The notes below the pieces were generated by a model. It had not been told where the DNA came from and made no database searches. It saw only the letters and a program-made list of their open reading frames with translations. From JABCZZ01 sp964454545 (GTDB taxonomy: Bacteria > Pseudomonadota > Alphaproteobacteria > Rickettsiales > JABCZZ01): a DNA stretch of 27,339 bases. The stretch lies in assembly GCA_964454545.1 (NCBI GenBank), contig CAYVTI010000030.1, positions 1 to 27,339 on the forward strand, in the 5' to 3' direction. Made by a program: the position numbers and the translations under genes. Numbering within the stretch: the stretch's first letter is position 1; every line of letters begins with the position of its first letter. Shown here piece after piece: positions 1 through 5,559 of the stretch.

Positions 1-51
1 TCTTCCTCGCTGCTATCGTCGCGTTCTGGTTATAATTTATGAGTCCTAACC

Positions 52-261
52 CTAGTCCCCCTGAACGTCTGCTTTTAGATGGCCAGTATCGTCTGGCTTA
101 AGGGTAATTTTCCCACCTATAAGGGCGCTAATCTTGTTGCGTATCTGGTTTACTTCTATCTGGGATACATTTTCCAGATCGTTGACCATCTTCTGAAAGC
201 GATCAACGGCGCGTGGCAGCAAAGTGGTTATATTGTCTGTTTTATCGCCATTGGCTTCCAA
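52..261 (-). pseudogene. Serine recombinase C-terminal remnant
   Basis: The 69-residue reading frame resembles the extreme C-terminus of large serine recombinases. It has a helix followed by an ALIGGKITLKPDDTGHL stretch and an acidic end, where family members commonly have 'LLG.IRL.P..dG.LvA'. The frame opens at a TTG that directly follows an in-frame TAG, and the catalytic resolvase domain and zinc ribbon are absent, so this can only be a decayed tail. It meets the transposase remnant on the opposite strand at about position 261/262, which looks like an insertion or deletion joint. The match is from memory of the family pattern. Confidence 0.5.
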
Positions 262-357
262 CTAACGCCTTATGAATACATCATTAAATGCTGGCAAAAA
301 CAGCCAGAACGTTTTAAAATTAATCCAACCCATCACAAAGTGGGACTAAACAGCTAG
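262..357 (+). pseudogene. IS481-like transposase C-terminal remnant
   Basis: About 31 codons, read as LTPYEYIIKCWQKQPERF followed by INPTHHKVGLNS and a stop, resemble the end of IS481-type DDE transposases (pattern 'TPYE.IcK.W...PErF.lnP.H...GLN'). An open frame extends upstream to 79, but that part is a shadow of the antisense recombinase remnant, so the recognisable homology starts near 262. The catalytic core and inverted ends are missing. It is a dead fragment directly abutting a second, unrelated transposase tail. Confidence 0.55.
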
Positions 358-358
358 G

Positions 359-496
359 CGTGTGCTCAGAAAATACAACGGCATCCCAAAACAAAACTTC
401 CACTTGTTCATCAAGGAGTGTGAGTTTAGATTCAACTACGGAACACCTAAACAACAGATGAAAACTCTAACCAAATGGGCTAAGCTCAATACCTAA
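359..496 (+). pseudogene. IS1595 (ISXO2-like) transposase C-terminal remnant
   Basis: Frame 359-496 reads 45 codons without a start. It contains RKYNGIPKQNFHLFIKECEF, then RFNYGTPKQQMKTLTKWAK and a TAA stop. This matches the conserved end of ISXO2-like DDE transposases (IS1595 family; 'R.yNGip...f.lflKEcEfRfNyg'). The DDE catalytic domain is missing, so it is a non-functional tail. It begins two bases after the IS481-like remnant stops, so at least one deletion or insertion joined the two. Confidence 0.65.
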
Positions 497-554
497 TCTA
501 CGACAGCCCCTTAGAAAAATGTAGCATTGCTTTCCAATAATTGCCCCTGTAATT

Positions 555-887
555 TTAACAACGGCCAGGATGTTGAGGCTTTGGGGAACCGCCAGCGGAG
601 GGCGGAGGCTGGCCAGTTGAACCATCCGAAGAATTACCCATCTGCCATCCATCGGGCATAATCTGCCGGACGGCGTCTAATATTCTCGAGCTCAAACCCA
701 GATCTTCCTGTGGAGAAACAAGGCACTTCACTTCTGCAATGTCTATGCCCAAGGGATTTCCTATGATGTAACCGCTTGCGCCGGTGACAGCCTGCCAGCT
801 TCCCAAGGAACAACGCAGATCATGTATGCGTATACCTGTTGAACAGGTCATCGATCCGCTTGTCTTCCGACTCCTGATTCTGAACAT
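555..887 (-). CDS. Small hypothetical protein, doubtful
   Basis: A 110-codon frame opens at an ATG immediately downstream of the rpsU terminator. I recognise no family. The central part (about residues 40-85) has an ordinary protein-like composition, while the last 25 residues are rich in Gly, Pro and Ser. No Shine-Dalgarno is visible, because the upstream sequence is the T-rich tail of the terminator. It may be the remnant of a longer gene in the decayed region or a chance frame. The interval 497-953 holds nothing else I can support. Confidence 0.25.
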   Translation of the reverse strand: MFRIRSRKTSGSMTCSTGIRIHDLRCSLGSWQAVTGASGYIIGNPLGIDIAEVKCLVSPQEDLGLSSRILDAVRQIMPDGWQMGNSSDGSTGQPPPSAGGSPKPQHPGRC

Positions 888-896
888 ATGTGCATA

Positions 897-929
897 TAAA
901 AACTGCTATTCCAAGTAAATAGCAGTTCT
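897..929 (-). terminator. Rho-independent terminator of rpsU
   Basis: A perfect 10-bp inverted repeat (AACTGCTATT at 901-910, AATAGCAGTT at 918-927) encloses a 7-nt loop. On the minus strand the stem is followed by TTTTTA. It lies 26 bp beyond the rpsU stop codon, the expected position for an intrinsic terminator. Confidence 0.8.
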
Positions 930-953
930 TATAGCTGTTTATAAACGAATTAA

Positions 954-1157
954 TTAGTCGTCTTTATCTGCCGTTTTACGGGCCAGTTTACGGGTACGGC
1001 GTACTGCTTCAGCAGCGCGGCGGACGCGTTTTTCGGAGGGTTTCTCAAAATGGCGGCGCATCTTCATTTCACGGAAAATGCCTTCGCGCTGCATCTTCTT
1101 CTTAAGAGCGCGCAGTGCCTGATCGATATTATTATCGCGGACAACAACTTCTACCAT
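954..1157 (-). CDS. rpsU: 30S ribosomal protein bS21
   Basis: This encodes a 67-aa basic protein of the small ribosomal subunit that helps mRNA engagement during initiation. The N-terminal VEVVVRDNNIDQALRALKKK is the family signature. It is followed by the REG.FREMK-R-HFEKPSEKRVR stretch and a Lys/Arg-rich tail. The open frame extends 10 codons upstream, but the ATG at 1157 is chosen because a perfect AGGAGG (complement of 1165-1170) lies 7 nt before it. The gene stands alone with its own terminator at 897-929. Length is usual for alphaproteobacterial bS21. Confidence 0.95.
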   Translation of the reverse strand: MVEVVVRDNNIDQALRALKKKMQREGIFREMKMRRHFEKPSEKRVRRAAEAVRRTRKLARKTADKDD

Positions 1158-1329
1158 TCCATTACCTCCTGTTCTATGGCGAGGCACCGCTTATAGGCCA
1201 AAAACCTAAGCTTGTCGAGGGATTATTTACATGTTTTTAGGGGATTATTGAAGAGGGCTTAATAAACACCCCTGCTGCAAGCTCCGGGGAATGCAACACG
1301 GAAAGATCGAAACAGTGTCTCCCTACGCT

Positions 1330-1374
1330 GAGGCTTCGGGTGGCAAGCCATCTGAGCCTGATACCCGAAGCCTC
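1330..1374. repeat. Palindromic element next to assembly gap
   Basis: GAGGCTTCGGGT (1330-1341) and ACCCGAAGCCTC (1363-1374) form a perfect 12-bp inverted repeat with a 21-nt loop. The loop itself starts with the small palindrome TGGCAAGCCA. The right arm ends exactly at the run of Ns. The sequence beyond the gap (1385-1401) is another hairpin, CGAGCG-AAGCG-CGCTCG. No gene is visible between 1158 and 1384 apart from this structure. Confidence 0.6.
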
Positions 1375-1384
1375 NNNNNNNNNN
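1375..1384. other. Assembly gap (10 N)
   Basis: Ten undetermined bases. The uniform length, equal to the other gap at 23483, suggests an arbitrary scaffolding spacer, so the true missing length is unknown. Both flanks are hairpin-forming. Confidence 0.95.
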
Positions 1385-1434
1385 CGAGCGAAGCGCGCTC
1401 GCAGAAAATCGAGAACCTCGGAATTCTCGGCCAT
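1385..1434 (-). CDS. Possible 5' end of a small ORF, cut by gap
   Basis: Downstream of tRNA-Val, an ATG at 1434 opens a frame beginning MAENSEVLDFLRARFA that enters the N run after 16 codons. The sequence is protein-like but too short to assign. On the far side of the gap all frames contain the palindrome and close by 1237, so the gene may be truncated there or lost in the gap. No clear Shine-Dalgarno is seen. Confidence 0.25.
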
Positions 1435-1462
1435 AACCGACTCACGCGATGGCGCTGTCGCC

Positions 1463-1538
1463 TGGTGGGCGATGACGGACTCGAACCGCCGACCCTCTCG
1501 GTGTAAACGAGATGCTCTACCAACTGAGCTAATCACCC
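1463..1538 (-). tRNA. tRNA-Val (anticodon TAC)
   Basis: Read on the minus strand, a 76-nt cloverleaf is complete. The acceptor is GGGTGAT/ATCGCCC (one G·T pair). The D-arm is GCTC-AGTTGGTA-GAGC and the anticodon stem is TCTCG/CGAGA with loop TTTACAC. The T-arm is GGCGG-TTCGAGT-CCGTC, followed by discriminator A and an encoded CCA (1463-1465). Anticodon UAC reads valine GUA/GUN codons. It lies downstream of hupB on the same strand, an arrangement common in Alphaproteobacteria. Confidence 0.97.
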
Positions 1539-1590
1539 ATTACTCTATATATGTGTGGAAAATATCCGGGGAAAATCTCTACCAAATATT

Positions 1591-1622
1591 TACGCCGTTT
1601 CTGTATAAACAAAAACGGCGTA
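1591..1622 (-). terminator. Hairpin downstream of hupB
   Basis: TACGCCGTTT (1591-1600) and AAACGGCGTA (1613-1622) form a perfect 10-bp stem with a 12-nt loop, 28 bp beyond the hupB stop and before tRNA-Val. The following minus-strand bases (AATATTT) are only weakly T-rich. It could be an inefficient terminator or an mRNA 3'-end or processing hairpin between hupB and the tRNA. Confidence 0.5.
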
Positions 1623-1649
1623 ATTTCAACAATCTTCTTTAAAAAAAGA

Positions 1650-1946
1650 TTAAGCAGCTTTTCTCTTAGCGGCTTTGTTAACCTGTTCCTTAAGCTGCTT
1701 GCCAGCACGGAATTTCGGTTGTTTGGAAGCAGCGATCTTGATAGTTGCGCCGGTGCGCGGATTGCGGCCTTCGGTAGCTTTACGCTGTACTACCTGAAAG
1801 GTGCCAAAGCCAACGAGCCTGATTTCGTCCCCGGATGCAAGCGCCTTTGCAACAACGTGGATGAACGCATCAAGGGTTTCAGCAGCTTTTGCTTTGCTGA
1901 GATCGGTGGCTTCTGCAATTGCAGCAACTAATTCATTTTTGTTCAT
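1650..1946 (-). CDS. hupB: DNA-binding protein HU
   Basis: This is a 98-aa histone-like protein that binds and bends DNA non-specifically as a dimer in the nucleoid. The N-terminal two-helix dimerisation region starts MNKNELVAAIAE. The core G-FGTF motif is near residues 46-50. The GRNPRTG signature of the DNA-embracing arm (around residues 60-67) and a basic C-terminus follow. An ACGGAG Shine-Dalgarno lies a short distance before the ATG. In many alphaproteobacteria lon precedes this gene and tRNA-Val follows; here the tRNA is kept but lon is not present upstream. Confidence 0.95.
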   Translation of the reverse strand: MNKNELVAAIAEATDLSKAKAAETLDAFIHVVAKALASGDEIRLVGFGTFQVVQRKATEGRNPRTGATIKIAASKQPKFRAGKQLKEQVNKAAKRKAA

Positions 1947-2327
1947 GGCAAACTCCGTTAAGTTTATTTTGTTTTTGGTTCGTATACTACTGAGAAACCG
2001 CTTCCGAGTAGTGTCTACGCGTCCAACTCAAGCACTCTTTTATGTGATTGTAAACAACATTTTATGGTTAACCGGCAAAAAAATGAGGATTTTGTTCATT
2101 TTTTAGCGGACTCTGTCTTCCGCCGCAACAATGGATCTGCCTGTAACACGCAGAAATCATAGGGTTTGTAAGACACCCTTTATATTTACATTGCGTATAA
2201 TTATGGCCGCTTTTAACAATATGAATATAGGGTTATTATGTGTATACTCATATGCAGTAAGATAATAAACAGTGCAGCGGTGCGAAGAAAAAATGAAACC
2301 GAATAACAATCTGAAGCAGGTGTTCAC
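1947..2327. promoter_or_regulatory. Divergent intergenic region, hupB / desaturase
   Basis: This 381-bp AT-rich spacer contains no supportable gene. It must carry the promoters of hupB (minus) and of the gene at 2328 (plus). Visible elements are an imperfect hairpin in the hupB leader (1984-1991 with 2007-2014), an A/T-only inverted repeat AAAAAATGA / TCATTTTTT (2078-2086, 2096-2104), and a TATAAT hexamer at 2196-2201 on the plus strand without a well-spaced -35. Exact promoters cannot be assigned. Confidence 0.35.
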
Positions 2328-3224
2328 ATGAATGAAACCATGCAGCAATGGCGGGATACGCTATCAGACTATTATATGCAGATAGGGCGTCTGGATTCTC
2401 TTTCTATGTTATTGTTATGCGCTGCCATATTCATGCCGCTCGCTCTTATTTTTCCAGGGAACCGCGCGCAACCGCTTTTCCATAAAGGTATGGCTGCGAA
2501 TGCCTTATACTGGTTCTGCGCCGGGCCGCTTATATATGCCCCGATGGGAAAGCTCATTGGAAATGCAGTAGCAAGCCTGCTAATCCTTACGGGCGTTTAT
2601 TCCCTATATACCATTCATCATGTCAGGGATGGATTGCCCCCGGTTGCTGATCTGCCGGTGGTTCTGCAGGCGTTCATCATACTGCTGGTCATGGACTGCA
2701 TACAGTACTGGACGCACCGCATGTTCCACACGATGAAGTTCTGGAAGTTCCACGCCATCCACCATTCGCCTGTTAATGTCGACTGGCTGACGGCGGTCAG
2801 GTTCCATCCGGTGAATCTTATCATTCATTCGACCTGCGTATATGCGATAGTGTTTTTTATCGGGTTCAGTCCTGAAGCGTGGGCGGTGCTCGCGCCGTTC
2901 AATGCGATATATTCCCCGCTGGTGCATGCCAATCTCAATTGGACATACGGTCCGTTCCGCTATTTGCTGGCAAGTCCTGTATTTCACCGCTGGCATCACA
3001 CCCATATCAATGAAGGCGGCAATAAGAATTTCGCTCCGACATTTCCATTTCTCGATATATTGTTTGGTACCTATTATGATCCTAGGGATGCGCGTCCGAC
3101 GGTTTTCGGCACGCCACATGATCCGATATCGGAAAATATTCTCGACCAGCTTGCCTATCCGTTCCGTAAGAAGACCCCAAAGGTAACAGAAAGCATAACA
3201 GGAGATAATTATGGTCAAGTTTGA
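2328..3224 (+). CDS. Sterol desaturase / fatty acid hydroxylase family protein
   Basis: This is a 298-aa integral membrane di-iron oxygenase of the fatty acid hydroxylase superfamily. Such enzymes use a histidine cluster to hydroxylate or desaturate lipid substrates. The cluster is complete: HRMFH at residues 130-134, HAIHH at 142-146, His200, and HRWHHTH at 220-226. Hydrophobic segments lie near residues 25-42, 60-72, 80-95, 110-125 and 165-190. The substrate cannot be read from sequence; ether-lipid, carotenoid and sterol enzymes share this fold. The Shine-Dalgarno is weak. The 3' end overlaps the next gene by 14 nt, implying co-transcription and probably translational coupling. Confidence 0.88.
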   Translation: MNETMQQWRDTLSDYYMQIGRLDSLSMLLLCAAIFMPLALIFPGNRAQPLFHKGMAANALYWFCAGPLIYAPMGKLIGNAVASLLILTGVYSLYTIHHVRDGLPPVADLPVVLQAFIILLVMDCIQYWTHRMFHTMKFWKFHAIHHSPVNVDWLTAVRFHPVNLIIHSTCVYAIVFFIGFSPEAWAVLAPFNAIYSPLVHANLNWTYGPFRYLLASPVFHRWHHTHINEGGNKNFAPTFPFLDILFGTYYDPRDARPTVFGTPHDPISENILDQLAYPFRKKTPKVTESITGDNYGQV

Positions 3225-3891
3225 AATCAAAGTGAAGGATCTCATGCATTATGTGGAGATCACGCTTGATAACGCTTCGGTGCGTACGGAGTCTGCTGCT
3301 GCCAGGTATTGGCGCGGCAATATCACCATGACCAATCCTATGCCATCGGTCGGCGGGATGCTGAAGTCCGCTATCACCGGCAACAAGATATTCCGCCCGG
3401 TTTTTACCGGCACGGGCGTCATACAGCTTGCGCCGCGTTTTCATGAATTCGTGGAGATTGACCTCAAGGGCAATAAGGTCGTGCTTGAGAAGGGAGCCTA
3501 CTGGGCGTCCGACATGGGAGTGGAAGTAGATGCGTTCGTGAATAACCTGTCCGCCGGGCTTTTTTCCGGTGAGGGATTTATCCAGACGGCAGTTTCCGGA
3601 ACAGGTGTTGTAATAGCATGCTCGCCAGGCCCCATAGAAGTAGTCGATCTCAAGAACGAGAAGCTTGTGCTGGACGGGGCCTATGCAGTGGCACGCAGCA
3701 GCGGGTTAAGCTATTCCGTGCAGAAATCCACCCGCTCCATCTTCGGGACGGTTTCTTCAGGCGAGGGACTCGTGCAGGTCATAGAGGGGACGGGAAGAGT
3801 TTACCTTTCCAGCATACCCAACCATTCCGTTGCGCTGGAGCAGGTCATAGTGAACGGGATTCTTGCAGTGCTGGCGCCAAAGCAGCAGTAG
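3211..3891 (+). CDS. AIM24 family protein
   Basis: This 226-aa protein has the Gly-rich repeated beta-strand pattern of the AIM24 (TIGR00266-like) family. Recognisable stretches include GTGVIQLAP near residues 67-75, GVEVDAFVNN near 103-112 and FSGEGF, then a second GTGVV and a late SSGEGLVQVIEGTG. The bacterial function is not established; the mitochondrial namesake acts in inner-membrane organisation. There is no signal peptide or membrane helix. The start at 3211 has a good AGGAG Shine-Dalgarno inside the 3' end of the upstream desaturase gene. The tight overlap suggests a shared membrane-lipid role, which is inference only. Confidence 0.85.
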   Translation: MVKFEIKVKDLMHYVEITLDNASVRTESAAARYWRGNITMTNPMPSVGGMLKSAITGNKIFRPVFTGTGVIQLAPRFHEFVEIDLKGNKVVLEKGAYWASDMGVEVDAFVNNLSAGLFSGEGFIQTAVSGTGVVIACSPGPIEVVDLKNEKLVLDGAYAVARSSGLSYSVQKSTRSIFGTVSSGEGLVQVIEGTGRVYLSSIPNHSVALEQVIVNGILAVLAPKQQ

Positions 3892-3950
3892 GTTCAGTGG
3901 CGAGGTGCGGGGGAGATTCTCTATAGTCATTTCAGCCAACGAACATACAC

Positions 3951-3978
3951 TCCGCCATTGCGAGCGAAGCAATCCGGA
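3951..3978. repeat. Small palindromic repeat
   Basis: TCCG-cc-ATTGC (3951-3961), loop GAGCGAA, GCAAT-c-CGGA (3969-3978) form an imperfect hairpin of the 'ATTGCGAGCGAAGCAAT' type, a kind of dispersed palindromic repeat seen between genes in many bacterial genomes. It shares the 10-mer CGAGCGAAGC with the sequence at 1385-1394 next to the first assembly gap. It lies in the convergent spacer between the AIM24 gene and ribF. Confidence 0.5.
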
Positions 3979-4008
3979 AATAGGGAAATCATACAACCAA
4001 TCGCGATT

Positions 4009-4043
4009 TGTAATTCTATAAAAAGCTACGGAATAGGATTACA
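4009..4043. terminator. Hairpin in convergent spacer, covers ribF stop
   Basis: TGTAATTCTAT (4009-4019) pairs with ATAGGATTACA (4033-4043), 11 bp with one T·G. It sits between the convergent AIM24 gene and ribF and includes the ribF stop codon. In plus-strand RNA the stem is continuous (G·U), but no T-run follows, so terminator function is uncertain. Confidence 0.35.
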
Positions 4044-4962
4044 GTTCCAATATCTTCTTCGCCCTCTCGCAATCTTCAGAAATCTGCTTCTTAAGCGCTT
4101 CTATCCCCTCAAACTTCTTCTCCGACCTGATATAGCCTATGAATTGCACTTCCATATGTTTGCCGTATATGTCCTCATTCCAGTCGAATATATGCACTTC
4201 CAGCTGGAACCGTTCTCCGCCAAATGTCGGACGGATGCCTAAATTAGCAACGCCATCCGCCGTTTTTCCGCGCACGTTCACCTTTACCGCATACACGCCT
4301 CTCGCAGGCGTAAAGATACGTCCCGGCAGGAGGTTCGCGGTCGGAAACCCAAGCTGCCGCCCGCGCTTGTCGCCAGAACGCACGATGGCCGTCATACTGT
4401 AAGGCTTGCCCAGCAGGCCGGACACTTCGTCCACTGCCCCCCGTACAAGCAATTCGCGCACGCGTGTGGACGAGCAGCGGCCATCGCCTGCCATCACCTG
4501 CCCGCACACGGTATAGCCAAAACCTTTAGCAGCAGCCATCTTCTGCATGTATTCCACATTGCCTTCGCGGTTATGGCCGAAGATAAAATCATTGCCGGTT
4601 ATCACATGTGAAACATGCAGCTGAGAAAGTAAAATGTCGTCTATAAACTGTTCAGCAGTAGTTTTTGCAAAATCACGCGTAAACCGGATAACCCGCAGGA
4701 AGTCCACGCCCATTTCCTTTAAACGGTGCGCCTTCTCATGAAAAGGAATAATGCGCAGCACGGGAAGATCCGGCTTGAATACCCGCCGGGGATTTGGCTC
4801 AAATGTCAGCACCGCCGCCTTCCTGCCAGTCCGCCTCGCAATGGATATCGCTTTACCGATAACCACCTGATGCCCCAGATGCAGGCCGTCAAAATTGCCA
4901 AGCGCAATAACGGAGCCATAACAATCTTCCGGGATGCGTGATTTGTCACGAATGATGAGCAT
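4039..4962 (-). CDS. ribF: Bifunctional riboflavin kinase / FAD synthetase
   Basis: This enzyme phosphorylates riboflavin to FMN and then adenylylates it to FAD. The N-terminal nucleotidyltransferase domain shows GNFDGLHLGH (HxGH-type ATP site, near residues 24-33 of the chosen start). The C-terminal flavokinase domain shows GDKRGRQLGFPTANL. The open frame could begin at 5019, but its first 19 codons read through the heptamer-repeat spacer and are not family-like. The ATG at 4962 (MLIIRD) gives 307 aa, a normal length. No Shine-Dalgarno is evident because the repeat element occupies the upstream spacer. It is probably co-transcribed with the MaoC-like gene at 5035-5472. Confidence 0.95.
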   Translation of the reverse strand: MLIIRDKSRIPEDCYGSVIALGNFDGLHLGHQVVIGKAISIARRTGRKAAVLTFEPNPRRVFKPDLPVLRIIPFHEKAHRLKEMGVDFLRVIRFTRDFAKTTAEQFIDDILLSQLHVSHVITGNDFIFGHNREGNVEYMQKMAAAKGFGYTVCGQVMAGDGRCSSTRVRELLVRGAVDEVSGLLGKPYSMTAIVRSGDKRGRQLGFPTANLLPGRIFTPARGVYAVKVNVRGKTADGVANLGIRPTFGGERFQLEVHIFDWNEDIYGKHMEVQFIGYIRSEKKFEGIEALKKQISEDCERAKKILEL

Positions 4963-4966
4963 AAAG

Positions 4967-5034
4967 ATGTTGTAGGTTACAGGTTGTAACGTTGCAGGTA
5001 ATAAGCCCGCAACCGACAACTTGCAACCTGTAAC
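4967..5034. repeat. Inverted heptamer-repeat element, copy A
   Basis: The spacer between the MaoC-like gene and ribF is built of 7-bp units. The left arm reads AGGTTAC, AGGTTGT, (8 nt) AACGTTGC, AGGTAAT from 4974. The right arm, on the complementary strand, reads AAGTTAC, AGGTTGC, AAGTTGT, CGGTTGC. The arms contain a perfect 11-bp inverted match, GTTACAGGTTG (4976-4986) with CAACCTGTAAC (5024-5034), so a long hairpin is possible. The element ends exactly at the MaoC-like stop codon and leaves 4 bp before the ribF start. Confidence 0.8.
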
Positions 5035-5472
5035 TTATTCTTCCCTCTCCGGCACCTTGACAAGCGCTTCCCCGTCGATGACCACCGTATCCTTAACAAA
5101 ACATACTGTTGTCAGGGCAACCCGCCGCTTTTCCGGAATAAGCTCGCGTATGGTCGCAACCGCATACACCGTGTCGTTGACACGCACGGGAGCGGTGAAT
5201 TTTAGGGTCTGGCTCATGTATATACACCCCGGCCCTGGGAGCTTGGTGCCGATGACGGTGGAAATCAGACTGGCCGTGAGCATGCCGTGCACAATAATGC
5301 CATGAAAAGCCGTTTTCTTCGCATATTCCTCGTTCAGATGCATGGGGTTCGTATCGCCGGACACGCCGGAGAAATTGCGCAAATCCGTCTCAGTGATGGT
5401 ACGGCTGTAGGTGGCAGACATCCCGACTTTCAAATCCTCAAACCGGTAGCCATTCAGATCAAAATGCGGCAT
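5035..5472 (-). CDS. MaoC family (enoyl-CoA hydratase-like) dehydratase
   Basis: This is a 145-aa single hot-dog domain of the MaoC / (R)-specific enoyl-CoA hydratase type. The hydratase-2 motif SGDTNPMHLNEEYA carries the catalytic Asp and His, and FHGIIVHGML follows it. Length matches PhaJ-like or short MaoC proteins that hydrate trans-2-enoyl-CoA. The exact acyl-CoA substrate is not readable from the sequence. It precedes ribF on the same strand, separated by a 72-bp spacer filled by a heptamer-repeat element, and is divergent from the ppiD-like gene with an 87-bp AT-rich spacer. Confidence 0.9.
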   Translation of the reverse strand: MPHFDLNGYRFEDLKVGMSATYSRTITETDLRNFSGVSGDTNPMHLNEEYAKKTAFHGIIVHGMLTASLISTVIGTKLPGPGCIYMSQTLKFTAPVRVNDTVYAVATIRELIPEKRRVALTTVCFVKDTVVIDGEALVKVPEREE

Positions 5473-5559
5473 AAGATTTTTCTTTATTTATGGGTAATTT
5501 TCAATATTGTATCGCAAGGTTGAATATAAAAACAATTATAAAATAAATTACAAGGCAAT
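5473..5559. promoter_or_regulatory. Divergent promoter region, maoC-like / ppiD-like
   Basis: An 87-bp strongly AT-rich spacer between divergent genes must contain promoters in both directions. TATAAA-like hexamers occur at 5525-5530 and 5537-5542 on the plus strand, but no -35 box at standard spacing is convincing. AAGG just before the start at 5560 is the likely ribosome binding site of the ppiD-like gene. Confidence 0.3.

Noticed and set aside
79..261. Plus-strand frame upstream of the IS481-like tail read as part of that transposase
   Set aside because: This stretch is the complement of the recombinase remnant and does not resemble the transposase; homology begins only near 262.
1237..1374. 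Continuation of the small ORF at 1434 beyond the gap
   Set aside because: The translated sequence there is mainly the two arms of a palindrome and does not look like a protein; the gap length is unknown, so the frame cannot be set.
1463..1538. tRNA-Val as an integration site for the recombinase remnant at the left end
   Set aside because: The remnant is a serine recombinase, a class that does not typically target tRNA 3' ends, and no direct repeat of the tRNA end was found in the window.
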